Shown here: positions 8,443 to 17,888 of the stretch, one piece after another | How positions within the stretch are numbered: position 1 is the stretch's first letter | Layout of the letters: each line of letters starts with the position of its first letter | Assembly (NCBI GenBank): GCA_965221295.1 | Contig: OZ244879.1 | Location: 2,170,001 to 2,234,000, forward strand | Source: Bin87 sp965221295 | GTDB lineage: Bacteria > Chloroflexota > Dehalococcoidia > Lucifugimonadales > UBA3495 | Length of the DNA: 64,000 nt | Reading direction: 5' to 3' | Notes under the pieces: generated by a model | Told to the model about the DNA's origin: nothing | Databases searched by the model: none | Seen by the model: only the letters and a program-made list of their open reading frames with translations | Position numbers and translations under genes: made by a program

Positions 8443-10559
8443 CCTGCCCCCACCGCCAGCGCGTCCGCCGCCTTCACGCCCTCACCCGCCGGCAGTACCA
8501 TCAACGGGTTAATGTCCAGTTCCCGCAGCGAACCCTCCAGCTGCGCCGCCATCTGCGACACCCCAACCAGCGTCTCCGCCAACGCTTCCACGTCAGCCGC
8601 CGGCGCTCCTCGGAACCCCCGCAGCAGCCGCGCTCCCTGCACCGCGTCGATCATCTCCAGCGCATCCTCCTTGGTGATCGGGCACCGTCGAATCGCCACG
8701 TCGTTGTACACCTCCACCATCACTCCTCCCGTGCCGAACAGCAGGAAGGGCCCCAACTGTTCGTCATAGGACACCCCGACGATTGTCTCCACGCCGCCCG
8801 CCACCATCTCCTGAACCACAACGCCTTCAATTCTGGCCCCGGCGTCGTAGGCCCGCGCGTTGGCCGAAATCTCCTCGAAGGCCATCCGAACCGCATTTGC
8901 GTCTGCCAGCCCCAACCGGATCCCGCCAGCTTCAGTCTTGTGCAGTATGTCTGGCGAGTTCACCTTCAGCGCCACTGGATACCCAATCCTCTCCGCCACC
9001 GCCACCGCTTGATCCGCGTCGTTCGCCAGCTCCTCACGCGTAGTCTGCACGCCAAATGCTGCCGCCAGCGCCTTGCTGTCGTGCTCCGAAAGCGCGCCTC
9101 GACTCAACGTTTGCGCCGCCGCCCGTTGGTCATCGCTCAACTCCCCAGTCTCTGGGAAGCCCCGCGCCAGCAACTTGTCGCGCCTTTCGTGGTAATCGTT
9201 GAGATAGCGAACTCCCGCAGCCAGCTTGTCCGGCACGTAGAACACTGGTATTCCCGCCTGCCTCAACATCGGCAGACCCGACTGCGCGCCCCGTGTTCCC
9301 GTCCACAGGAAGGCCACCGGCTTGTCGCTCTGGTCCCGCTGCGCGATCACCTGCGTCGCCTGCGCGTCCGCCCCCGCCGACGCCACCACCAACGCGCCCA
9401 CGGTTTCCTCTTCGGCCATGTACAACATGATCGCTGGGAAATCATCGCTATTGGCGAACCCTGTGACGTCCGATGGATTCGCCGCCCAGCCGAACCCCTT
9501 GAGAATATCGTTGATTCCATCCCGCGCCCTGTCCGACAGCGGCGGCAGGTCCAAACCCGCCTGCCCGAACATGTCCGCCGCCAGGCTGCTGATGCCGCCC
9601 GAGTGCGAAACTACGGCCACTCCGCGATTTTTCGGTCGCTTGCTCCTCGCCATCAGGTTCGACACCTGCAGCAGGTCGTCATAATCCTGTACTCGGATCA
9701 CCCCATATTGCTCGAACACCGCGTCATACCGCGCGTCCACTCCTGTTAGCGCCGCCGTGTGCGATCCCGCCGCCCGCGTTCCCAACTCCGATCGCCCGAT
9801 CTTGATCAGCACGATGGGTTTGCCACGTTCCACCGCCAGTCGCGCCACCTCCACGAACTTCCGCCCGTCCTTGAACCCCTCCACGAACCCGGCGATCACC
9901 TTGGTGTCGTCATCATCCAGCAGGTACCGCGCGAAGTCGCAAAAGTCCAGATCGGCCTCGTTCCCCGTGGACACGATGTAGGTGAATCCTATCGCTTCGT
10001 CCACGGCTCGCGTCAGGAACGGCCCGAATGCCGACGCCCCGCTCTGGCACACCAATCCAATGGGGCCACTCAACCCTGATGCGCCCCGCGACGACGCGCT
10101 GGCCCAGATGTCGTCCTTCAGATTCGCCAACCCCAGGCAGTTCGGCCCGCTCACCCGCATCCCCGACTCCCGCGCGAACCGCCCCAACTCTCCTTGCAAA
10201 TCCCGCCGATCCTCGACCCCGCGCTCCGCAAACCCCGCCGAAATGACGATTGCCGACTTTGCCCCCTTCTCGTGGCTCTCCCGTAGCGTATCCAGCACGG
10301 CGTGATACGGCACCACGACGCCCACCACGTCCGGGGCCTCTGGCAGCGCCGACACCGACGAATACGCCTTCAACCCCTGCACCTCCTCGTACCTCGGATT
10401 CACCGGATACACGTTGACCCCGCGCTCCATCGCTCCCATCGCCGCCGCCAAGAACCGCCCGCCGTACTGCATCCGCGGCGTCGCTCCCACCACCGCTATC
10501 GACCGCGGATTCAACATCCGATCAATCGAAGCCAATTGCGCATCCGTCCAATATTCCAT
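8439..10559 (-). CDS. Acyl-CoA synthetase, ADP/NDP-forming (fused alpha-beta)
   Basis: A 706-residue fusion of the two subunits of ADP-forming acetyl/acyl-CoA synthetase: acyl-CoA + ADP + phosphate gives acid + ATP + CoA (reversible). The N-terminal CoA-binding Rossmann domain begins PRSIAVVGATP; the succinyl-CoA-ligase-like domain carries the phosphorylated His in AAGSHTAALTG (~residue 270); the C-terminal ATP-grasp domain (~490-700) has IGYPVALKVNSPDILHKTEAGG. Length matches the family. Start at 10559 is preferred over 10580 because AGGGAG lies 7 bases upstream of it. It fits the CoA-ester-centred metabolism suggested by the CitE-like and CoA-transferase genes. Confidence 0.9.
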   Translation of the reverse strand: MEYWTDAQLASIDRMLNPRSIAVVGATPRMQYGGRFLAAAMGAMERGVNVYPVNPRYEEVQGLKAYSSVSALPEAPDVVGVVVPYHAVLDTLRESHEKGAKSAIVISAGFAERGVEDRRDLQGELGRFARESGMRVSGPNCLGLANLKDDIWASASSRGASGLSGPIGLVCQSGASAFGPFLTRAVDEAIGFTYIVSTGNEADLDFCDFARYLLDDDDTKVIAGFVEGFKDGRKFVEVARLAVERGKPIVLIKIGRSELGTRAAGSHTAALTGVDARYDAVFEQYGVIRVQDYDDLLQVSNLMARSKRPKNRGVAVVSHSGGISSLAADMFGQAGLDLPPLSDRARDGINDILKGFGWAANPSDVTGFANSDDFPAIMLYMAEEETVGALVVASAGADAQATQVIAQRDQSDKPVAFLWTGTRGAQSGLPMLRQAGIPVFYVPDKLAAGVRYLNDYHERRDKLLARGFPETGELSDDQRAAAQTLSRGALSEHDSKALAAAFGVQTTREELANDADQAVAVAERIGYPVALKVNSPDILHKTEAGGIRLGLADANAVRMAFEEISANARAYDAGARIEGVVVQEMVAGGVETIVGVSYDEQLGPFLLFGTGGVMVEVYNDVAIRRCPITKEDALEMIDAVQGARLLRGFRGAPAADVEALAETLVGVSQMAAQLEGSLRELDINPLMVLPAGEGVKAADALAVGAG

Positions 10560-10597
10560 GACCGTCTCCCTGCAATCCATCTACCGCTGTTTAAAGC

Positions 10598-10810
10598 CTA
10601 ATGCCAACCGTCTTCTCCGATCTGACGCATCAGGCGCAAAAATTTAGCCTGTTCATAAAGGCCAAGCGCAACTGACCGCCCGAGTCTACTACTCGCATAG
10701 TCACTCGCACACTTGACGCAAAGCTGTTGGTGGCGCCTCCAAGCCCATTCTACCCGTTTACATCGTGGAACATCGCAGCCCTCCCCACGCCTTGGCAATA
10801 ATAGGTTCAT
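10598..10810 (-). CDS. Hypothetical protein with CxxxC...CxxC zinc-ribbon-like motif
   Basis: A 70-residue protein. Residues ~13-35 hold CDVPRC and LCVKC, a four-Cys set spaced like a treble-clef or zinc ribbon, followed by a charged helix-prone tail. A GGAGGG motif lies 8 bases before the ATG. It is the last of three small genes read in the same direction and starts 13 bases after the 111-residue gene's stop. No family recognised; could be a DNA- or RNA-binding accessory protein. Confidence 0.5.
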   Translation of the reverse strand: MNLLLPRRGEGCDVPRCKRVEWAWRRHQQLCVKCASDYASSRLGRSVALGLYEQAKFLRLMRQIGEDGWH

Positions 10811-10823
10811 GCTTATTGCCCTC

Positions 10824-11159
10824 CTATTCGTCGTCGCCTGAAAACGCGCCAGGGTACAAGATTTTAGCCGCCTCGCGCATCAGGCGCCAAGCCAGTTCTT
10901 GCTCAGTCGGCGCAATAACCCGGTCGGAGCTTGACCCATCTCCGCTGGCCTCCCATTCCTTCTCCCGTCTCTCCCAATCTGCATTCTCTAACGCCTGTTC
11001 GCTATAACGCAACGAAAGCAGTTCCCCCAGTATCGCAACCGCCTGTTGCGCTCCTCGATCCATCTGCAAATCTGCTGCCAGTAGCGCGGCTCGCACCCTA
11101 ACCTCAACTTCATCGATGTCTCCACTTCCGGCGACTGAGATCAACGCTTCGTTCGCCAT
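10824..11159 (-). CDS. Hypothetical helical protein
   Basis: A 111-residue, acidic, helix-rich protein with no signal peptide or membrane span and no recognised motif. It lies between the HEAT/TPR-like 229-residue protein (20 bases upstream) and the four-Cys protein downstream, all minus strand, so the three may work together. Codon use resembles neighbours. Function unknown. Confidence 0.5.
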   Translation of the reverse strand: MANEALISVAGSGDIDEVEVRVRAALLAADLQMDRGAQQAVAILGELLSLRYSEQALENADWERREKEWEASGDGSSSDRVIAPTEQELAWRLMREAAKILYPGAFSGDDE

Positions 11160-11169
11160 TTCCCATTGT

Positions 11170-11197
11170 TCTAACGCAATCAGTCTAACGCAATCAG
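11170..11197. repeat. 14-bp tandem duplication at a gene end
   Basis: Two exact head-to-tail copies of tctaacgcaatcag. The second copy and first base of the junction encode the last residues and the stop of the 229-residue protein (minus strand), so the duplication extends over the gene's 3' end. Confidence 0.85.
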
Positions 11198-11869
11198 TTC
11201 CAGGGCGGCGGTCAATCGGTCGTGGTCCTCCGCGTCCGCGTAGTCGTCAACCGCCAGCGACATAAAGGCTTTTGCGGCGTCAGCGACGCCACCGATCTCG
11301 GCAAGCGTGCTGGCCGCATTCCAACGTTGCTCTGCATCGTATTTGTTGGTCCCCCAATCACTATCGTCCTCGGTGACCACTTTCAATACTTCAATCGCGT
11401 CAGCGGTTTCGCCTGCCTTGGCCAATCGTTCAGCCGCTGAGTTGCGGTACTCTACTTCGTCGAACCCCATGTCAACGCCAAATTCGTTGGCAACGTGGAG
11501 TACAGCGCTGATGCCGGCGACACCGGCCACGGTGTCTCCCATCCTCAGTATCTCCTGCGCTGCCTCGTTGCGCTCCTCCCACTCAAGGTCGCCGTCCTCA
11601 CATATGGCGACGAACATTTCGACGGCGTCCTCCAAATGTCCCAATTTTGTAATTCCCCGCGCTATTTGAAGGCGGTCCCAGCCGTCCATACTGGTGTACC
11701 CGCCCAGTTCGACCAGGGCGGATACCGCGGCTGCGGCATCTCCCAGGTTTGCTACCATTTGGGCCGATTGGATCCTACGCTCTAAATCCAAGTCGGCATC
11801 GTCGTCTTTGACCAGCTCAACGAGAAATTTGATGACCTCATCCACTCCACGCTCAGGTTCTTGACTCAT
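11180..11869 (-). CDS. Helical-repeat (HEAT/TPR-like) protein
   Basis: A 229-residue acidic protein made of about five helical pairs with the recurring pattern A--L-KLG----A---F--I------ (e.g. ITKLGHLEDAVEMFVAI, LAKAGETADAIEVLKVV, LAEIGGVADAAKAFMSL). This looks like a TPR/SEL1/HEAT-type scaffold for protein binding. No signal peptide. It starts about 70 bases after the ThDP enzyme and precedes two small unknown genes. Named function not possible. Confidence 0.6.
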   Translation of the reverse strand: MSQEPERGVDEVIKFLVELVKDDDADLDLERRIQSAQMVANLGDAAAAVSALVELGGYTSMDGWDRLQIARGITKLGHLEDAVEMFVAICEDGDLEWEERNEAAQEILRMGDTVAGVAGISAVLHVANEFGVDMGFDEVEYRNSAAERLAKAGETADAIEVLKVVTEDDSDWGTNKYDAEQRWNAASTLAEIGGVADAAKAFMSLAVDDYADAEDHDRLTAALELIALD

Positions 11870-11939
11870 GGTGGCTCCTTTCCGCGGCCCGGTGAGCGTT
11901 CAACAATTGAAGCGGTGAAGGTGTCACCCGCCCCACCAC

Positions 11940-13658
11940 CTACGTCTCCCCCGCCGTCCGCAAATCCGCCCTCCAATCGTCCGGACTCGGCCCCCGATCG
12001 ATCAGCACGTCCACCACCGCCGGCAGACCAGATGCCTGAGCGTCCCTCAGCGCTCCGGCCAGGTCCCGCGAGTCCGCCACCTGCACTCCAAAACAGCCGA
12101 AACCACGCGCCACCGCCGCGTTGTCCGTCTCTGCGAACTCCGACGCGATGTATTGGCCCGGCGCCTGGTGATGCCGCACCATGCCCAGCGCGCCATCGTT
12201 GAACACCACGCAGATGATCGGCAGGTTGTATTGCATCGCCGTGGACAGCGCGTTCACCGTCATCATGTATCCGCCGTCGCCCGTAACGCAAACCACTGGC
12301 CGACCCGGGTATGCCGCCTGCAATCCCACCGACGCCGGCAGCCCCCAACCCATACCAGCCGTTCCACCAGGACAAAAGAACGTGTGCGCCTGCTGCGACT
12401 GGAACAGGTGCGCCATCCACGTCCGGTTGTTCCCGGCGTCCAGCGCGTACACCGTGTCCGCCGGCATCGTCTCCTGCAACACCCGCACCACCCGTTGCGG
12501 CAGCGCCGGCGCAGAGTCCGTGTGCAGCCCGGCGTCCTCGTAGAACCCAGCCTCCGCCTTTCTGCCTGGCAGCGCCCCCGCCCACTCGCTCCGATTCCCT
12601 GCGGTTCCTGCCGCAATCTCGGCCGATGCCTCCACCAACTGCCCCAGGATGCTTCCGGCGTCCCCGATCAGGCCCAGCTCCACCGGAAACGTCCATCCGG
12701 CGTTCCGGTCATCGATGTCGATCTGGATGATTCGCTGTCCCTTGGGGTTGAACACCGTCGGCCGTTCCCGCACCGTGTCCTGTGGACTCAGCTTGGCCCC
12801 CACCACGATCACCGTATCGGCGTCTCCCACCGCCCGGTTCGCCGCCTCCTGCCCATAGAGTCCAACCATCCCCACCGACAGCGGATGCGTCTCCGCAATC
12901 GCCGATTTGCCCTTGTAACTGGTGGCGATTGGCGCGTTCCATTGCTCCGCCAACTGCTGCAAGGCGCCGTGAGCCCGTGCCATGTGCACTCCGTTGCCCG
13001 CCACTATCACCGGCCGCTTGGACTCCGCCAGAATCTCCACCGCCCTTTCAATGTCCGCGGGCGCCGCCTGGGGCTTGGCCGTGTTCAAGTACCCCGCGGT
13101 GTCATGGATGAACGGCGGAGTCTCCAGATCAACCTCGCCTCCAATCGACGCCGTCCGCATCAGCAGGCAGGTGGGACCCGGACGGCCGCTCATGGCGTGC
13201 TTGATCGCCAGCTGTGCCCCCAGCGCCGCTTCCTTCGGCGAAGTCGCCAACGTCGTGTACTTGGTCATCGACCTGAATATGTTGTGCAGGTCAATACTGC
13301 CGTACTCGCCCGCTCCCGACTGGTTCGCCGGATGTTGACCCACGCCGCCGTCGGATGTATCCGTCAGCACTAGCATCGGACTGCTGCTCAACATCGCCTC
13401 CATGATGCCAAACGCCGCGTTGGATCCCATGAACAAGCCCTGCCCCATGATGACCGCCGGCTTCCCAGTGGCCCGCGCGTAGGCGTCGGCCATGATCGCC
13501 GCGGTCTGCTCATGCCGCGTCAGGTACGTATTGATGGTGGGTTCCTTGCCCACCAAATCCGTGAAGATCTGTCCTGTCCCTCCGCCGGGGATGCCAAACA
13601 CCGCGTCTATCCCAGCTTCCTCCAGGAACTGCACAATCAACTCGTGAGCCTGCGGCAT
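11940..13658 (-). CDS. Thiamine diphosphate-dependent decarboxylase/synthase family protein
   Basis: A 572-residue three-domain ThDP enzyme. The N-terminal Pyr domain has the catalytic Glu in RHEQTAAIMADAYAR (~residue 50), the central domain has a nucleotide-like fold (RPVIVAGNGVHMARA), and the C-terminal PP domain has the Mg/diphosphate motif from GDGGYMM to FND (~residues 465-490). The family includes acetolactate synthase, benzoylformate decarboxylase and oxalyl-CoA decarboxylase; the sequence does not let me choose, and no small regulatory subunit of acetolactate synthase is adjacent. ATG 13658 follows a GGAGGGCAAT stretch. Confidence 0.85.
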   Translation of the reverse strand: MPQAHELIVQFLEEAGIDAVFGIPGGGTGQIFTDLVGKEPTINTYLTRHEQTAAIMADAYARATGKPAVIMGQGLFMGSNAAFGIMEAMLSSSPMLVLTDTSDGGVGQHPANQSGAGEYGSIDLHNIFRSMTKYTTLATSPKEAALGAQLAIKHAMSGRPGPTCLLMRTASIGGEVDLETPPFIHDTAGYLNTAKPQAAPADIERAVEILAESKRPVIVAGNGVHMARAHGALQQLAEQWNAPIATSYKGKSAIAETHPLSVGMVGLYGQEAANRAVGDADTVIVVGAKLSPQDTVRERPTVFNPKGQRIIQIDIDDRNAGWTFPVELGLIGDAGSILGQLVEASAEIAAGTAGNRSEWAGALPGRKAEAGFYEDAGLHTDSAPALPQRVVRVLQETMPADTVYALDAGNNRTWMAHLFQSQQAHTFFCPGGTAGMGWGLPASVGLQAAYPGRPVVCVTGDGGYMMTVNALSTAMQYNLPIICVVFNDGALGMVRHHQAPGQYIASEFAETDNAAVARGFGCFGVQVADSRDLAGALRDAQASGLPAVVDVLIDRGPSPDDWRADLRTAGET

Positions 13659-13856
13659 GTCTATTGCCCTCCTTCAGGCCGACCCAAGACCAACGCCACC
13701 GCCAATCGGGCCCGCCGAACATAACGTCTAGTGAATCTCACGTGATGATACCGTCGCGCCAATCACCGGTCAACCAACTGAGCGAACCAACGCCCTGAGC
13801 CAGCGCCGTCTACCAAACGCCGCCTCTCCGTTGGCGCTGTCAGGCGTCGATCATCC

Positions 13857-14756
13857 CTACGCGCGCCTAGTCCGCGGATCAAGCAGATCCCTCAGGCCGT
13901 CCCCCAGCAAATTGAACGCCAGTACCGCCAAAAAGATCGCCGCTCCGGGTATCAGCAACAGCCGCGGCGAAGTCTGCAGATGCGGACGCGCGTCGTTCAA
14001 CATCGCTCCCCACTCCGGCGTTGGCGGCTGCGCTCCTAACCCCAGGAAGTTCAGGCCAGCGATCCCGAGAATTATCCAACCCACGTCCAGCGACGCTATC
14101 ACGACTATCGGGCCCATAATGTTGGGGGCGATGTGCTTCACAATTATGCGCGCGTTGCTCGCTCCCGCGGCGCGGGCGGCGGTCACGTATTCCATCTGTC
14201 GCGCCCCCAGCGTTACCCCGCGAATTATGCGCGCATGGCCCACCCACCAAACCGCTCCGGCCGCCAGCAACACGTTGAACAGACCAGGACCCAATGCCCC
14301 GGCCACCGCTATCGCCAAAATCAACGATGGGAACGCCAGCAGCAAATCCACCACCCCCATCAGCGCCGCGTCCGGCCAGCCGCCGTGGTACCCAGACAGT
14401 ATCCCCACCGCCACTGCGATGGTCATGCTGAGTGTCAGCGTAACGCCCGCGGCCAATATGGTCATCCGCGCCCCGTGCACGATGCGACTCAGCGTGTCCC
14501 GACCCAGGTGGTCGGTTCCCAACATGCGCTCCGCCGAGGGCGGGAGCAGCCGTTCCGGCAGGTTGATTGCAGTGGGATCCTCCAACGGAAGCCACGGCGC
14601 CATCAGCCCTGCCAGCAGCAGCGACAGCGCCATGATCAAACCCAACGCAGTTCCCGGCTCCCGAAACAGCGCCATCCACCGCCGTCCACGCCGCGACTTG
14701 CCAGCGTCGGTATATGACAAGGCCGGCGTCACAGTCCCTTCGGTTCGGCCTGTCAT
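13857..14756 (-). CDS. ABC importer permease, DppC/OppC/NikC type
   Basis: A 299-residue inner-membrane permease of the peptide/nickel family. Features: a cytoplasmic N-terminus, one span (~35-55), the family signature GTDHLGRDTLSRIVHGAR (~95), and several C-terminal spans with the EAA-loop region EYVTAARAAGASNARIIVKH that docks the ATPase. Six bases separate it from the upstream DppB-type gene. Substrate (oligopeptide, nickel chelate, opine and similar) cannot be read. Confidence 0.9.
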   Translation of the reverse strand: MTGRTEGTVTPALSYTDAGKSRRGRRWMALFREPGTALGLIMALSLLLAGLMAPWLPLEDPTAINLPERLLPPSAERMLGTDHLGRDTLSRIVHGARMTILAAGVTLTLSMTIAVAVGILSGYHGGWPDAALMGVVDLLLAFPSLILAIAVAGALGPGLFNVLLAAGAVWWVGHARIIRGVTLGARQMEYVTAARAAGASNARIIVKHIAPNIMGPIVVIASLDVGWIILGIAGLNFLGLGAQPPTPEWGAMLNDARPHLQTSPRLLLIPGAAIFLAVLAFNLLGDGLRDLLDPRTRRA

Positions 14757-14762
14757 GCTTCG

Positions 14763-15710
14763 CTACGCCTCAACCCGGTCAAAGCGAAGCCGCGGGTCCG
14801 CGATCCTGAGGGCCGCATCCGCCGCAAGGTTGATCAGCAAAACTACCACCGCGATGTACGTTACGAAACCCTGCACCACTGCAAAATCGCGGGATAGGGC
14901 TGCGCCTACCATCAACTGGCCCAAGCCGGGCCACGAGAAGATGGTTTCCACGATTACAGACCCGCTCAACAGGTGCCCCAAGCTCACCCCCGTAGCTCCG
15001 ATCACTGGCAACAGCGCGTTCCGAAGCGCATGCCGAAAGGCCACCGCCCGTTCCGATAGCCCCTTGGCCCGCGCCGTCCTAATGTAGTCCTGCCCAATCG
15101 CTTCCAGCATACTGGCCCGGATCAGTCGCATTAGTTGCGCCATCGGCGCCAGCGAAAGGGCTAATGCCGGCAACGCCACTTGCGCCGCCGAACCATACCC
15201 CAACGCCGGCAACCACGACAGTTTCACCGCGAAGAGAATAATCAGCCCATACGCCAGGGCGTAGGATGGAGCGGCCGCCCCCACCAACGCCACCAACCGC
15301 GCGCCAGTATCGATGGCGCCCCCTCGTCTCACTGCCGACAGGATCCCCATCGGAACTGCCACCGACAACGCCAACGCCAGGGCAACCGCGCTTAGCAACG
15401 CCGTCGGAATCGTTCGGCGCGCCAGCTGCGCCGCCACGGGCTGCTCGGTCGTGTAAGACTTCCCCAGGTCTCCGGTCAGCGCTCCTGTCGCCCACCGGAG
15501 GTATTGGGTCGGCAGCGGGGCGTCCAAGCCCAGCTCTGTGCGCATCGCCTCTACCTCCGCCGCGCTGGGCGTCTGGCCGGGATTGCGTTGCCTCAGCACA
15601 ATCTCAGCAGGGTCTCCCGGCGCCAGATTCAACAACGCGAAACTGAACGCCGAGATTCCCAGGAGCAGCAGCGGCAGCGTTGCCAGCCGCCGCGCCAGAT
15701 AGGTGCCCAT
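14763..15710 (-). CDS. ABC importer permease, DppB/OppB/NikB type
   Basis: A 315-residue permease with the usual first span (RRLATLPLLLLGISAFSFAL), the LAPGDPAE motif after it, and the EAA loop YIRTARAKGLSERAVAFRHALRNALLP (~residues 205-230). It forms the heterodimeric channel with the downstream DppC-type protein and receives substrate from the lipoprotein encoded upstream (39-base gap). No DppD/DppF ATPase gene follows. Confidence 0.9.
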   Translation of the reverse strand: MGTYLARRLATLPLLLLGISAFSFALLNLAPGDPAEIVLRQRNPGQTPSAAEVEAMRTELGLDAPLPTQYLRWATGALTGDLGKSYTTEQPVAAQLARRTIPTALLSAVALALALSVAVPMGILSAVRRGGAIDTGARLVALVGAAAPSYALAYGLIILFAVKLSWLPALGYGSAAQVALPALALSLAPMAQLMRLIRASMLEAIGQDYIRTARAKGLSERAVAFRHALRNALLPVIGATGVSLGHLLSGSVIVETIFSWPGLGQLMVGAALSRDFAVVQGFVTYIAVVVLLINLAADAALRIADPRLRFDRVEA

Positions 15711-15749
15711 GTGTTGGCGCCCTGATCTCGTGATGAGGCCGCGGAGCGC

Positions 15750-17477
15750 CTAGTCCGTCAACGCAATGCGGTTGTCAAAGTAGTAGAGATGCGCCGGATG
15801 CGGGTCAAAGTTGGTTACCCGCTCGCTCACGCCGTACACGAAGTACGCGTGGGCCACCGGCAGGATGGCGATCTCTTCCGTAACCGCTGCCATCGCGTCG
15901 CACGCGATCCGTTTTCGCTCCTCTACATCCGATACGTCCCCCGCCGGGGCGACTATGCTCGCGATCCTGGCATTGTCGTAATGCCCAAAGTTGTTGGCGG
16001 CGCTGCTCTCGGCGTTGGCCTCGAGACCAACGAACTTGCTCACGTTCAGAACCGGGTCCCCGGCGTCCACCACGTTGTTGTACCAACCGAACAGGTCCCA
16101 AACCGGCTCTTTCACCATGGACCATTCGGCTATCTGTACGTCCACGCCTATGCCCACGTCCGCCAGCATCGCCTGCGCGGCCTCGGCCATGATCGGCAGT
16201 TGGAACCGCTGCGGGTAGCCTCCAATCACGATTTCCAGCGCCTGTCCGTCTCTGTCCACGATCCCGTCGTTGTCGCTGTCCACATAACCTGCTTGACTCA
16301 GCAATTCCCGCGAACGGTCCGGGTCGAAACTCGGACCCGTCACGCCTGGACAATCCGCCACCGCCTCCGGCAGCAACGTATCCGCGAACGAGCCCGTACC
16401 CGCCGGCGCCACCAGGCCCGCGATGCTTTCCCGGTCTATCGCGTGGGCTACTGCTTGGCGAACCAGCGGGTCGGACAGCGCCTCGCGCTCGAAGTTGACC
16501 CACCACATCACTACCGACGTTCCGATTCCCGCCGTCTCAACACGCAAGTCCGGCTCGGCCTCAACTACCTGCACTCCCTCGGGCGAAAGGTTGATGATGA
16601 CGTCAACGTCTCCAGCCTGCAACGCCAGCTCCCTGCTGTTGGTGTCTGAAATCGCAACGGAATTGATCCCGGCCAGCGGCGGCCTGCCACCCCAATAGTT
16701 GTCGTTGGCTACGCTTTCCAACCGCTCTTCTATCACGTAGCTCGTGGGAATATACGGCCCCGTCATTGCGCCGGCGTCCATGAAATTCCCTTCGCCCGCC
16801 GCATCGGCAGCCGCCGCGTCGATGATCGCCACGGCGGGCGTCGTCAGCAACCCAGGCAACGTGGGACGCGGTTCAGCAGTGGTGATCGTTATCGTGTAGT
16901 CATCTACCACCGTAACGCTGTCGATGGCCAAAGAATCCGCGGCCCCTTCCGACAAGCCAATCGCCCTCTCCAATGATTCTTTCACGGCTTGGGCGTCCAG
17001 CCCTCGTCCGTTGTGGAACATCACCCCTTCTCGAATTCCAATCTCCCACGTCAGCGGGTCGATCTGCGTCGCGCCTGTGGCCAACCATGGCTCCGGGCTC
17101 AGATCATCGGCCGACAGCCGAAATAGGTTCTCCGAAAACCCCGATTGGTTGGCGACCCAACCGCTTTCCGCAGGGTCCAGCGGGGTGCTCAGCCAGATGA
17201 CTCCGGCGTTCAGCGTGGGGCGCTCTGTTTCTTCTTGCACGCTGGTAGCCTGCTGATCGGCGTCGGCGGATTGCGCCTCTGGTTCACTCGCTGTCGCCGC
17301 TGGGGCAGCTTGCTGTGGAACCGCGGTCGCCGCCGCCGCCGCTTGCGATTCCGCGACCGGTGGCGACGCTTCCTCCGACGGGGCGCTCGGCGCCCCACAC
17401 GCCACCGCGGCGATCAAAAGCGACGCCATCATGGCCGGAATCACGGTTCTGAAACTTTGTATCAATAAAACGCGCAT
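15750..17477 (-). CDS. Family 5 solute-binding lipoprotein of peptide/nickel ABC importer
   Basis: A 575-residue extracellular binding protein. A lipoprotein signal sequence ends in the lipobox AVAC (lipid-modified Cys ~27), then a low-complexity Ala/Glu/Gln linker to ~75, then the SBP_bac_5 fold: the SPEPWLATGATQIDPLTWEIGI segment and the VMFHNGRGLDAQAVKESLER motif typical of the family. GAGGAGA lies 6 bases before ATG 17477, so I prefer it to the Met five codons upstream. First gene of a three-gene importer operon. The ligand is unknown. Confidence 0.9.
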   Translation of the reverse strand: MRVLLIQSFRTVIPAMMASLLIAAVACGAPSAPSEEASPPVAESQAAAAATAVPQQAAPAATASEPEAQSADADQQATSVQEETERPTLNAGVIWLSTPLDPAESGWVANQSGFSENLFRLSADDLSPEPWLATGATQIDPLTWEIGIREGVMFHNGRGLDAQAVKESLERAIGLSEGAADSLAIDSVTVVDDYTITITTAEPRPTLPGLLTTPAVAIIDAAAADAAGEGNFMDAGAMTGPYIPTSYVIEERLESVANDNYWGGRPPLAGINSVAISDTNSRELALQAGDVDVIINLSPEGVQVVEAEPDLRVETAGIGTSVVMWWVNFEREALSDPLVRQAVAHAIDRESIAGLVAPAGTGSFADTLLPEAVADCPGVTGPSFDPDRSRELLSQAGYVDSDNDGIVDRDGQALEIVIGGYPQRFQLPIMAEAAQAMLADVGIGVDVQIAEWSMVKEPVWDLFGWYNNVVDAGDPVLNVSKFVGLEANAESSAANNFGHYDNARIASIVAPAGDVSDVEERKRIACDAMAAVTEEIAILPVAHAYFVYGVSERVTNFDPHPAHLYYFDNRIALTD

Positions 17478-17888
17478 CGCGGTTCTCCTCATTTGTTTCG
17501 ACGAATTGAATGCAGGCCTGCCTTACCGACTCTGAAAACTAGCGATATGCAGGTGGATCCAGCATGGGCCATGCGGCTACCTGGTCCAGACTCCTATGCC
17601 CACCGGGGTTCTGAACCTGCGTTTTACCCAACCCAATGCCAATCAGCCATGATAATCTAGCGACGCCTTCATCGTTTGTCAACATGATGCCTCGCGGCGC
17701 CACGACACCCCGTTTGCGCCAGTTAAGTGATGATTACAGTTGATGCCAGATTGACGCGGCGCTACTATTCCGCTCAGGAAACCAGACTCGTCAGCAGCGG
17801 CCGTCCCGGATTCGCTGTCGTCCAGATTCGTGCCCCCCACGTAAACCCCCGGTCCACCCCCTCGCCTCTCGACCCGGACAATTTCAAC
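17478..17888. other. Intergenic region between ABC importer and RM island
   Basis: About 410 bases between divergent genes. The methyltransferase reading frame is open back to a start at 17727, but that stretch is Pro/Ser-rich and unlike the family, so I treat it as upstream DNA. The importer promoter should lie here. No other feature seen. Confidence 0.45.

Noticed and set aside
17727..17888. N-terminal extension of the TSPPY methyltransferase
   Set aside because: Low-complexity, no family match, poor ribosome binding site; likely upstream DNA, though not excluded.
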